64,000 nt of DNA, taken from the NCBI GenBank assembly GCA_964020975.1, contig CAXHWN010002465.1, positions 1,237,501 through 1,301,500 on the forward strand, written 5' to 3'. The notes under the pieces are model-generated. The model did no database searches. It had not been told where the DNA came from and was given only the letters and a program-made list of their open reading frames with translations. This DNA comes from Hermodice carunculata (Eukaryota > Annelida > Polychaeta > Eunicida > Amphinomidae). A program made the translations under genes and the position numbers. Positions 54,365 to 64,000 of the stretch are shown piece by piece; the stretch's first letter is position 1, and every line of letters begins with the position of its first letter.

Positions 54365-55713
54365 CCGGGGCATTGTGACAATTTGAAACACACACTAAAA
54401 CTATCAGAACTTTCCTAAAACCCTTTTCCTGTTCATAGTATAAATAGTGGTGAACTGTGATTTTTGTCACTTGTAGGCAGACTAGCACAAGTAAAGAAAT
54501 AAAAAATTATCTTGGGTCTGACAGCCAACATTCTGATAAACTGCTGGGACTTTCCAAGTATTGATTCATTATTGAAGATCTACTTTGTAATTCAAACATA
54601 TAAAATATTACACTTTCCATTCCACTTTGTTGAAGAATATAAATTTATGTTACCAAATCTTTCTTTGTATGCCTAAAGTTGATGGCTAGTCACAGCCCAT
54701 ATAGATCACTTGAAACAAAAGCAATATTAATCATGAATGTATAAATTCAGAAGTATTTTGTGTAGCTTTACTTTTTTTGAACTATCAGTTATAAAATATT
54801 AGTTCGGTGTTGGATATCATCTGTAATCTAATCTCTCGTGGAAGCAAAGGAAACATACAGGGCAAGTAGGATGAGGGTGGGGCATATACTTGCCAAGATA
54901 CTATTATTGGTGAATACAATATAAATTACATTTTATCAAATATTAACCATACTAAGACCTTTCCATAGGAAGGTTAATGATTGTGCACCAAGGTATTTGG
55001 AATAACAAACACGTTTGTGTACAAAATCACATTTTATTCTAGTTGTCTCATCAGATCTCTGACCAGTATGTACAATTTTCCAATATTTACACTTTTTTCT
55101 GCAGGTGCAAGTGTAAACATTGTGTACCAATGAAGATAAAAGAGGAGAGGAAGTGCTGCTGGAACTATCTGCCAGTGAAAGCCCATATGGACGGACTACG
55201 CCTGGCCTGTATTACTGAACACCCAGGATTCCATGGCAACTGCCAAAACGTCTACGTCCTACAAAGGTCCTTTTGGGAATTCCTGGACGAGTATGGTGAA
55301 GTTGGGGATGATGAGCCAATCCACAAGTAAGTATATAACAAGTCACTGTCTACAACACCACTTGTACAATTTAGAAAATCAAGAAAGCAAGAGCCATGTA
55401 GCAAACTACATTTTCATTTTACTGTCACAAACCATATGTTTTTCAGATTCTGTTCACTGTATTGCAACTTTGTATTATTGTGGGTACTGTACTTCTGCAT
55501 AGTCTATACAGTTCAAATACTCAGTTTTTGTGTCTTTCATATTTCAGGCTCTATCGCTACGTGGCTTACAGATCCTTCACCAGGTGGATCTGGGGCAAGT
55601 TTGGAAAGGGGAACAGGATTCCAATCCCAGCCTGCGCAGTGTCCGTCATTCGTGGTAGCTTCCCAGAAGAAAGCCAGACTTACAAGGGATTCTACCTCAG
55701 AAAGCCATTCTAA
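53102..55713 (+). CDS. Free-standing P2X7 C-terminal (ballast) domain protein, 3 exons
   Basis: CDS = join(53102..53313, 55105..55326, 55548..55713), 600 nt, 199 codons plus stop. Exon 1 ends ATG|GTATGT, exon 2 lies between TTTTTTCTGCAG and AA|GTAAGT, and exon 3 follows CATATTTCAG. Both junctions keep frame and split a Trp (W71) and a Lys (K145) codon. The product has PYMYEP near residue 46, then WCKCKHCVPM (71-80), CCW (88-90), ITEHPGF (107-113), YRYVAYRSFTRWIWG (147-161) and a closing IP-C-IR-FP-Y-GF pattern (169-193). This order is typical of the P2RX7_C family, known in vertebrate P2X7 as a zinc- and guanine-nucleotide-binding cytoplasmic domain. No membrane segments or ATP-binding ectodomain are present, so it is not a channel by itself. 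Such stand-alone forms are common in invertebrates, with function unknown. The start is the ATG in AAGATGGCGG; no in-frame ATG lies between it and the upstream stop. Confidence 0.9.
53314..55104 (+). other. Intron 1 of the P2X7-like gene
   Basis: A 1,791-bp intron with a GTATGT donor and a TTCTGCAG acceptor. It holds a G-run near 54077 and a long A-rich tract at 54285-54362 (poly-A with CAAAAACAAAA units); apart from these I see no gene. The overlapping open frames in it are low-complexity products. Confidence 0.8.
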
Positions 55714-55744
55714 GTCAGTGGTCAAACCGGGCCCAGTGTTCTTC

Positions 55745-55902
55745 TCATAACTTTGCTTTGTCACGCCTCTCGTATTGGCTTGCAATAGGTGGGATTACGG
55801 GCTCGGACTGTTGAAGTTGAAGAACGTGTTGTCTTGCAAGTCGGTAACTCGGGTACTGTGTCCTCAATCGCAGTACTTCTTCCGTGAGCTCTTGAACATA
55901 TG
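55745..55902 (-). CDS. Candidate last exon of a minus-strand gene (helical, Gln-rich tail)
   Basis: On the minus strand, TTTTGTTACAG at 55903-55913 is a good acceptor and opens about 52 codons ending at TGA (55745-55747). The peptide begins AYVQELTEEVLRLRTQYP and continues ARQHVLQLQQSEPVIPPIAS. It has heptad-like leucines that suggest a coiled coil or helical tail. The phase fits the donor at 56123 (TAT G|GTACGT), rejoining as a Tyr-Ala-Tyr stretch. The stop lies 31 bp from the stop of the opposite-strand P2X7-like gene. I do not recognise the family. It may be the tail of the THAP-type gene starting at 58043, but the middle exons are not established. Confidence 0.45.
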
Positions 55903-55918
55903 CTGTAACAAAAACGAT

Positions 55919-55924
55919 AATAAA
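55919..55924 (+). terminator. Possible poly(A) signal of the P2X7-like gene
   Basis: AATAAA 206 bp after the stop codon. Further AATAAA copies occur at 56308-56313 and near 56393, so the true cleavage site cannot be chosen. Any of them would place the plus-strand 3' UTR across the candidate minus-strand last exon. Confidence 0.4.
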
Positions 55925-56122
55925 TTGACAATACTGCATGTGATGCACAAGTATCAGACAATGGACCCTCAAGTCACCATAATATTATCAGTGAAAAGCA
56001 CAAGAACCTTTGCTTCCAAAATACTGATCAACATGTGCACTTTTTCCAGTAATTCAAATTTGGAATTAATATTACTATATTTGGTTCACAATGCTTCATC
56101 CCCTAGATATATTTACACGTAC

Positions 56123-56260
56123 CATATGTACATTTTTCTGTCATCGGCCTTATTGTTGGCGCTCCCTTCTTTGCCTTGGGTAAAGACACACTGTACTGAA
56201 GCTCCCCATCCTTGGTCCTTGCCCGTTGACGTCTGCTGTTCTCGTTGAAGTGAAGGCAAG
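56123..56260 (-). CDS. Candidate penultimate exon of the same minus-strand gene
   Basis: The frame is open on the minus strand from above 56300 to a GTACGT donor at 56122, and encodes a basic stretch, RRQRARTKDGELQYSVSLPK, followed by KKGAPTIRPMTEKCTY. The lower boundary is set by the donor and its phase matches the acceptor at 55903. The upper boundary is uncertain: possible AG acceptors lie just above 56235 and between 56235 and 56275. Base use looks coding, but I have no family match, so the pairing with the last exon rests on phase and splice-site quality only. Confidence 0.35.
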
Positions 56261-56576
56261 TCAATAGCAACTTGTAATTACACCAGAAATATTCAGCTGG
56301 TGAATGGAATAAATGTATTTTCATCTGATTGTATTAATTAAAATTAATATTGGCATGTACTGTAAATACGTACTCGTGCAATATTGTCTCGAATAAAATG
56401 TGTTCAAGTGAGTGTAATAAAGATTTTCTCAAGATACCTGGTTTTGTTTCTGCCATTTTCTTTCTTTCTGTTTTTTTACTTTTGCAGGCGTGAGTTGTGT
56501 AAAAAAACAAAACTATTTTGTAATAAAATTAGAGTACCATGGGACTGCAAAATGATGTACATGATATGAAAACAAA

Positions 56577-56585
56577 ATAATAATG

Positions 56586-56664
<79 letters not shown>

Positions 56665-56665
56665 A
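56577..56665. repeat. (AAT)n microsatellite
   Basis: About 28 AAT units with one TACT interruption. Confidence 0.95.
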
Positions 56666-57675
56666 AAGGTGATTGTGCACCAAGAAGCATTTTATTTCAC
56701 ATTTCCCCCCTTTTTCGGCACTTACTTGCCTACTGTTGTTACTGAGTGAAAAATGTTATACCATTATGTAACTATCAGAAAGCACTATATCTACATTTAT
56801 CAAGTAACTAACTTGAAAGTAAAAATAGTTTTTTTCTGCAGTTCCTAGTAGAATAACCTTTTGATTATCCACAAACGAATGGTCATAAAAACATTATTTA
56901 TTTCTGTACACTGAAACATGCTTATCTGGACTGGCATAATGTAAGTTATAATAACCTTTGGTGTGTCCACATGGGTAGGAGCAGATAGATGTGGGCCTGT
57001 CGCATTGGAACTATGTACAACGTGCTCTGTCCCTAGCAATTGAGTTCCAGTTTGCTCTGTCTGATAGGCCTACCCCATTGAATTCAAATACAGCTTGCTG
57101 TGTCCCTTCAGTTACCTGTTCTTGCTATGGCCTGGTCGTGTTCTGCAATTAGGTAAACATAAAAATAAAAAAGTCAGTACTGTATGAACACATGATGAAA
57201 CTGTCACTTCAATAATAACCACAACTTATGAGCACAAAACCCAACACACAAAATGTAACTATGGCCAAATAAACATATTTATTGTTCACTCTAATTGACA
57301 GTAAAAGAATTATGTTATTTATATATATATATATATTTTTGGTGCTGTGCATAATCAATGTAGGCCACACTTTGGTCTTACTATTGCCACTGAACGTCGT
57401 CTCATGTTTATGCTGTTGCGGGAAACTCAGCACGGTAAACAAGCGTAATGCAAGACAACAGACGACAATAATTAACCCGGTAATTCACTGTTCATAATTT
57501 TATACATCTACCATAACTTACTGCAATACAGCCAAATTTACAAACGTTTGATGATGAATACACATGAGACGTTGTGAATTACAGGCGCCAATTGGCCATC
57601 ACCGATAAGCGACCCACAAGGACTCAATGAGAACACAGAAATGGACAAGCGCTTCTGTGTGTCGCCTGTACTTAC

Positions 57676-58043
57676 TGCGAGGTTCTGGCGTTTGGTCAGT
57701 GTGCTTGATCGCCTTTGCTTCGTTGGCAGACATTCTGAATCTGTGATATCTCCCTGTCTTTTCGGAGTGTTCTAAATATGAAGAGTTGGAATAACATCCT
57801 TCTTCAGCCGCACTTGCATTCCAAGTTTTTGCGCTATCTCTGGGTTTTTCGTCGAACGCGTCTTGAGCAAAATGGTCACTGCAGTCTGCACAACACTGGT
57901 TGCGTGTGATGGTCTGGATTAAATCCGTCTCTTTTGATCGCCGCTGTCCATGATTTCCTTAACTTTTTGTTTCTTGGAAACTTGTAGAAACTTCCACCGA
58001 AGTTTGTACCGTTGGTACAACCAACGGCAGCACAATACACCAT
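57676..58043 (-). pseudogene. THAP zinc-finger domain start, frame disrupted
   Basis: From ATG at 58043 on the minus strand the frame begins MVYCAAVGCTNG, with the first Cys pair of a C2CH THAP finger at residues 4 and 9, then FYKFPRNKKLRKSW and PVLC. THAP domains bind DNA in transcription factors and P-element-type transposases. A 7-bp near-tandem duplication (TGCAGAC/TGCAGTG near 57880) throws the frame; SDHF, the usual second half of the finger, follows in another frame. A second shift near the A-run at about 57850 precedes a stretch matching the VRLKKDVIPTL end of the domain. The exon closes at a good donor, GCA|GTAAGT (57676/57675). It is either a decayed gene or one with assembly indels. 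The upstream ATG at 58094 is less likely, because THAP proteins usually start a few residues before the first Cys. Confidence 0.6.
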
Positions 58044-58120
58044 AACTGCCAGGGAACTATTGTAACAACCGGCAATCAATACAGTAATGGCCACCGGGTA
58101 CTGGACTCCAATGACAAGAA

Positions 58121-58128
58121 TGACGTCA
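58121..58128. promoter_or_regulatory. Perfect CRE palindrome upstream of the THAP start
   Basis: TGACGTCA lies about 80 bp upstream of the minus-strand THAP ATG, with a GCCAT (YY1-like) site nearby at about 58179. The base content is observed; promoter function is inferred from position. Confidence 0.4.
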
Positions 58129-58570
58129 CAATTGTGCTGCGCTCCAGCGGGCCGTGTCCAAAATGTTCAGGAACAATGGCCATCTTTGAGGCTGCCAAAA
58201 AAGCGCTTTTTGACAGATTTGGTTCATATTTTTTACTTCAACTGGTAACTGTTGATTATTAGAGGGTCCTTGCATCGAAAAAAACACAAATTTAATAGCA
58301 AATTTGAGCTTGTCATTTGACCTATAAGTCTATGGTGAAGACTTTAGTTTCGTTCACTGCTTAAAAGTTAAAAACTAAATATTTTCTAACTGTTCCTCAT
58401 CCTGACAAAGATTGCAATGCAATACAATACAATACGATACATTACGATACAGATTATATTTTATGCATTGATTATAAAATGTCAATTACAGAATCTGTAA
58501 TTCATGTTCCTTCACTGCTTTTTCCTTTTTACTATTTAGTGTTGCTTCGTGGCTAAAGGGCTTGCATCCT

Positions 58571-58650
58571 GTTTTTTTTTTTTTTTTTTTTTTTGTTTTT
58601 TTTTTTTTTGTTTTTTTTTGTTTTTTGGTGGTGGTGGGGGGGGGGCAGCC
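58571..58650. repeat. T-run with G interruptions, then G-run
   Basis: About 50 T with three single G, then GGTGGTGGTGGGGGGGGGG. The G part could form a quadruplex. Confidence 0.85.
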
Positions 58651-58758
58651 AGTTGCCAAAATCATTGTTAAATATTCGTCCAGTCTGTTTTCACGTCTGT
58701 GCTGACCTTGTCCCAGTGCTGTTGGTCACAGGGGCTGATTGACTCTGCATTGAGCCAG

Positions 58759-58907
58759 TATATAAGCCAGACCAATTCCTTTTCTCGGTGCAGCTGACTC
58801 ATTCTCTGGCGATGTTGAAGTTATATCATCTACAGATCTATCTCCTAATTTGCCTGCTCTACAGCATGTCGTGTGGGGAGATTTTTCATTATGGTGGTTT
58901 GAGCTGA
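58759..58907 (+). CDS. Candidate TATA promoter and signal-peptide first exon
   Basis: TATATAAG (58759-58766) stands 46 bp before an ATG at 58812. The 31-codon frame reads MLKLYHLQIYLLICLLYSMS then CGEIFHYGG, with the shape of a signal peptide: a Lys, a Leu/Ile-rich core and small residues before Cys. It stops at 58907, but TTATG|GTGGTTTG at about 58895 could be a splice donor. AATAAA at 60042-60047, followed by a GT-rich stretch, is a possible end of the transcript. No downstream exon is recognised; it may equally be the promoter of a repeat or an old LTR. Confidence 0.3.
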
Positions 58908-60399
58908 ATGCCTACTGCCAAAAGGTTTATAGTCTTTTCGGCGACTACACATCTTGGCAACCCTATATCTTGCCATTGATTTAGACTCTTCCCATTTGCC
59001 TGGCTTTGGAAAGACACTTCATGAATCTTCACAGCTGGGGATTTTTCTCTCCATGCAGTTATAGATACTTTGGCCACAAATATTTCTGTAAGTTATGTTT
59101 TGAATACATGTTTTCAATCTTAAGCACAGTGCTGTGTGCTTTATAGTTAGCCTTGTGCAAAGTTTCCTTTGCCTGGGAAAATTTGTAGTCACTTTTGGAT
59201 GAGCTAGGGTACACATACCTTATACATGTGTGTTTATATATGGTGTTTCATGCTTAAAATGCACGCCTACAAGTTTTTGAGTGAATTAATAATTAAAAAT
59301 TAGGAAAGCTATTATGACTTACTACTCACGTAGGTTTTTCAATTGTTCAAGAAATTTAGTTTATTTTGTGTGTTACGTTTGTTTCAATGTGGCATGGAAA
59401 GTTTATAACAGGCACGTATGTGTTGCTTATATCAGAATCAAAGCGTGTATTCAAATGAGACACAAGTTACACAATACATATGTATGTGTTTCCATGTTGA
59501 TAATGTTATGCAAACAATGTGGTAAATATGTGCAGACACCATGGTTAATGTATGCAGACAAAATGGGCGAAGTTGCTTGTCCATTTCATAGCCATGTGGG
59601 GTTTAAAGGGTAAAAGTGAGTCTCGTATATGAAGTGTGATGATGATACATGGAAATATTTATATGGTGAAATTTATGTGTGTGTTTTGAACAGCTGAATT
59701 GTTTGAAAGTTTACGTGTGTGGAAAAAAATCTGTGTTTGATAAGTCGGCATAGCTTGGTTGCAGTATTTAGTGATAAGTTTTGATATTGCCGTGTTAATG
59801 CAGTTCTAATTCAAACTTGTTGATGAGAGTAAATGATTATGGGTGAAGTATACTGAACAGTATTGACGTGGATTGATTGAAAATATATCAAATGTTATAA
59901 AACTTGTCTATGTTTGGATGTTAAATTATCTGCTTAACTTTTGCAGTTTATGAAATAAAGGTTTATCATAGAAGGTGTTGATGGAATGAAGGTGTACATG
60001 GAATGCAGTCATGTGATCCTGGAAAGTTTGATTCCCTTGTCCAATAAAAGATTTGTCCCGGTCTCGGCATCTGGTTGTCCTTGCTGGATTTTTCTATATG
60101 GCAAACAATAGAAGGAAATATTGATTAAATATTGATTAAATGCACCTTAACTAATAAGCATAAATTATTTGCAGCTAATATACTGCCTAAGGCTTGCTAA
60201 TATAAAGTAACATGTGAGATGTGAGAATTTCTTACCTGCTCTTCACGTTACTACATATATAACACTTTACTGACTTCATGGGCAGTGGAGATTTCCACTA
60301 TGTTTTAATCAACATAGAAACTTAAAATCCACAATGTTAACATAAATATAATTGGAACAATATGAATGTCCTAAAACATTGTACAACATTGTATCAGTT

Positions 60400-63300
60400 T
60401 TCATTTTATGCACATATATTGCAATCACAATTCCTGTAATCAGGAGTGATACCAGGATGCGTAATACCGCCCAAGGTACACAGGTACCATGTTTAGTCCA
60501 ATTTACTTCTTCATCCGGTTCTATTAGAGGTTCAGTTGGATATGCAAAACTGGTTTCATTGCCTGAAATTTTAACCTTTCTGTCTTACCAGGTAAGGTCC
60601 AATGTGTACAACTGATAGTACAGCCATCAAAATCCATGATAAGGTAGATTCCTGCCTTAAGTTTTTGAGATATTTCAGGACGAGATTTACATCTTCTAAA
60701 GATGGTCTCACCCCTAGTTATAAGAACATAATCTCCTAATGATATCTCAATTGCCTGAGACAAACCACCTGTGTGAGTAAGTTTCACTGCACATGAATTT
60801 AGCAGCTCTTTGTTCTAGGGCAGAATAGCATGTGTACATAACCATGCATTAGGAGTGTAAATCGGGTCCATCTGACAAACTATTGGAAAATATGATCCAT
60901 AAGCATGGATAAAATATCTCTCCTGTAAGAGGATTTGATCCAATTTAGCTATGTTTCACTACCAGCTGAATTGCTAAACCTGTTCTATTATATGGTGGGG
61001 GCCAACTGTATATGTTATATCTTCATAGGTCTGTTTTCCTTACAAGTGGGATCTTGACTCTATGGATCAGTGTAGTCACATTTCATATGGGTATTACTTC
61101 CATGTACTCATAGTACCATTATATTGGTGATATGCATCTGGTTCTTGGTGATGCTTCTTTTTTTAGAAGTTCTTCAAGTCTGTTCAGTGGAAGTATTTCT
61201 TCAGTGAGTCTTCCTGATTGCAAGGAAGCTCTTTCACTTGAATTTGTCCACCTGTCTGATGTATGTAGTGATCATTTCTTCAAACAACCTGACAGCTTTG
61301 TCAATATTCCCCATTACCCTTAGTTGATTTATAAAATGGTGATTAACCATGGTATTATTTCTGACTTCATAGTATCTTATCGTAACAACTTCATTCAGAT
61401 AAGCTGTTAAAATGTTTAACTTGTGCGTGTGCTTATCCAGTTCTATGTAGGTGTGATTGAGAATCTTAACCATCACATTCACTTGGTGTACAACTTCTTT
61501 GTTTTGAATTTGGATTTTTATTACAACTTTTCAGATATAATCAAGTCCTTCATCAGTGCAAACTCCAAATAAGAACTGGCAATGTTTCCAATGAAGTTCA
61601 ACAGTCCTCGTTTTCTTCTGGTACTCCTGTTAAGCTTCTCTGTTGGAGTGTGACGTGTTATTTTTTATTTGTCAATCCACTTAAGTCTGTCTTTCAAGGT
61701 CATCTGCTCAAGTGATATCATTGGCAATGGCAGTGTACTGTTGAATAATAGTAGCTGTGTCTGGTGGGCCATCAATAGTTACCTAAATGGTCCACTTGGC
61801 TGTCTTAACCTGCATTCTGTGTTTCCCTGCTCATCAGTACTCCATCAGTCTAGAATTTAGCATTATCAGCAGGGTAATGATGACTGCCTTAACCAGGAAT
61901 ATTACTATTCCATATGTTCAGCAAGTTCTTCGGTTGGAATACATGGTCTCTTCTGTGAAGTCAATGGGTCTTTGCATATAAGTAGCTGTTATTTCTGAAA
62001 TCTTGTGAAGTATCTCGGTATGACCTCTTCTGGATGTCTCCTGCTTGATCCGGTTGTTCCTCTGGTTGATCTGTCAGTTCCTCTCCTTTGATCTGCTTTG
62101 GCTGTGTTCCAGGGTAGAACTGAGCTGTGGACTGTGGGGTTGCTGCATATCTAGAGTTCCTAACAGGAAATTGTTGTATGTTACCCCAAAATATATTATG
62201 ATCACCAATATGATCTTCTTCCTGTTGACACCTTGGTTTTTTTCCATGGTGTTATTGTTGTAACAAGCATTCTTTTCCTATGACCTATGACTTCATACTG
62301 TGGGTCCCATCTTTATGTTAATGGTAGTCATTCCTGAGGCTTGAGGGCAACTTGTATATCACCAGCATTTGCTTTCTGATTCAACTTCTCTCAATTTGAA
62401 ATGTCTTGACTGTTCTACATTACCTCTAGCAGTAGTGAGAGTGTCAGATAAATCACTGTGTAAATGCTATTCTTGTAAGCATAGTTGTTTACAACCATTT
62501 ATTTAAGTGTTCTGGTGACTCCTTTAACCTTGCCAGTTGCCTGTAGATTATAGGGAGTTGTTTTCCTGTGACTTACACCTAATCCTTCCATATAATGCAT
62601 TAGAGCTTTAACATTAACCTCCTGTCCTTGGTGTGTATTAATGACTTCAGGAATGCCATGTCCTGGGGAAAAATCTTTTGTGAGGGCCTCCTCAACAGCT
62701 TAAGCTGTTTAAGCAAGCAAATGACAATTGTCTGCCCACAGTCTTGAAGCTCTTCTACAATGCCCTTTCTCATTCCAGGCTAGACATAAGCCTCACTTGT
62801 CTTATATAATGCTTTATGCACTGACATGTGGCTTACATCTTTGTGACATCACTCTATCATGCTTTTCCTGTATTGTTGTTGCAAAACTTGGCTTGTATAA
62901 TTGGCTTCTTTTGATGTTGGTTGCTTGGTTGAATACAACAATCCTTGAAATACCTCACAGAAAGAATCTTCAATTTCTGCTTCTTCAAAAAGAGCTTAAA
63001 ACTTCTCTTGTTGTTTGTGTTGGATCTCTTCTAGATTCACACCATCTGTTTCCAATGGTGTTCTGTTACCCTGTACTGCATTGAGTCAATCCCGATTTCC
63101 CTGACATTTTTCTTTCCTTTATGTTTTCTATTTTAGCACCAAGTTCTGCAAATAGGATGGCCCACCTCTTTATTGTGGTATTTCTCATCTCTTTAGTAAA
63201 TGAAGATCTGAGAGGTTTGTGGTCAGTGTGCATTGTTAACACTGACCATCATAAATGTGGTTGGACTTTTTGAAACACAGCAAAACACTGGATAGGCTTC

Positions 63301-64000
63301 ATTTTCAATAGTAGTCCATTTCCATTTTGTTCCTTATAACTGATGTGAGACATATTGTATCACCCTTTCTGCCCCTTTTCATCATCCTGTACAAGAAAAC
63401 CCCCTACAGCAGGATCACAAGCATCTGTGTAATGCTTGTATGGCTTATTGATCTGCACGTATGCCATAACTTCATGTTATTGTAAGAGTTCTTTCAACCT
63501 TTTAAAACTTTGCTCTTGTTTTTCACCCCATGTGAAGTGTTGATTCTTCCTAGTCAATTGATATAATGGTGCTGGAATTGCAGCATAATTAGGACCTGTT
63601 TGGAATAATAATCACAGATTACTAAGAATTTTCCAACTCCTTTCAATGTAATGGGAGCACCCATTTTAAGAACGGCGTTTATTTTTTCTGAGTTGCTACA
63701 AATACCCTCTTGATTTATAATGTAACCAAGAAGTTTGACTTCCTTTTCTGCAAAGGAACACTTGGGTGGTTTTACCTTGAGTCCACGCTTTTGTAATCTT
63801 TAAATTACCTCTAACAAATCTCTTGCATGTGTATCGTTATCTTTATTAGGTGACAATGTCATCTATGTACATAAATACACATTTTACTATTAATCCTGAT
63901 AAGCCTTTGTCCATGATTCTATGAGACTGATCAGGGAAATTGACTGAACTAAAAGGCATTCAGAGAAATTCATACAATCTTTAGTGACAAATGAAAGCTG
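60400..64000 (-). mobile_element. Retrovirus-like (Ty3/Gypsy, envelope-bearing) fossil, incomplete
   Basis: On the minus strand, read from the right edge leftward, the parts are reverse transcriptase with an MYIDDIV motif (about 63.85-64.0 kb), RT thumb and RNase H (about 63.1-63.8 kb, with a YTDACD-type motif), integrase core remains (about 62.45-62.95 kb), and an envelope-like region (about 60.5-61.5 kb) resembling the fusion proteins of errantiviruses and baculovirus F. The 5' part (LTR, gag, protease) lies beyond the window and I could not fix a 3' LTR at the left. It is broken many times over, roughly a dozen or more breaks, and looks old. Start and end are approximate. Confidence 0.7.

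Noticed and set aside
55537-55785. Minus-strand frame opposite exon 3 of the P2X7-like gene
   Set aside because: It mirrors the coding exon; the sense strand has the conserved family motifs.
57676-57880. Reading the frame after the THAP duplication as a normal continuation
   Set aside because: It stays open to the donor, but it skips the conserved LKKDVIPTL block, which lies in another frame, so I cannot tell coding sense from chance.
59314-59613. 99-codon frame after the candidate signal-peptide exon
   Set aside because: Composition follows AT- and GT-rich DNA and it has no splice context joining it to 58812.

Overview
The window reads as nuclear DNA of a marine invertebrate. It is AT-rich and gene-poor, crowded with long (TA)n, (CA)n, (GA)n, (AAT)n and (GATA)n microsatellites, and it holds LINE, Penelope-like, piggyBac, Tc1, hAT-type and retrovirus-like remains. 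Coding exons have standard GT-AG introns. The octamer TAGGCCTA and its variants recur, which I associate with echinoderm, hemichordate or lancelet DNA; that placement is an inference, and a mollusc or other spiralian is not excluded. There is no sign of a bacterial or plasmid context.

From 1 to about 44 kb the sequence is almost wholly non-genic. It holds a 5'-truncated LINE (4.88-6.31 kb), a Penelope-like reverse transcriptase on the minus strand (16.44-17.93 kb) beside a 113-bp MITE, degenerate minisatellites (3.8, 24.1, 28.6 kb), a strange 2-kb CATATG-rich array (21.4-23.4 kb), a hAT-type MITE (31.3 kb), a piggyBac-type element with TTAA target sites (37.5-39.0 kb), an internally deleted Tc1 element (39.2-39.6 kb) and several families of old dispersed repeats. 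An old duplication links 9.2-11.8 kb with 39.9-41.1 kb. A palindrome encloses a (TA)n tract at 42.2 kb.

From 44 to 48 kb lies the largest coding region: two abutting open frames of 848 and 290 codons that look like one long, cysteine-rich, probably extracellular protein with CUB-like modules. The frame changes near 47.0 kb.

From 53.1 to 58.2 kb lie the host genes that read best. On the plus strand a three-exon gene of 199 codons encodes a free-standing P2X7 C-terminal ('ballast') zinc domain with no ion channel. Facing it on the minus strand is a THAP zinc-finger start with disrupted frames, preceded by a perfect CRE, and two candidate minus-strand exons whose stop lies 31 bp from the P2X7-like stop. 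If these belong to one transcript, the two genes are arranged tail to tail.

From about 60.4 kb to the right edge is a decayed Ty3/Gypsy-type, retrovirus-like element on the minus strand, with reverse transcriptase, RNase H, integrase and an envelope-like part. It continues beyond the window.
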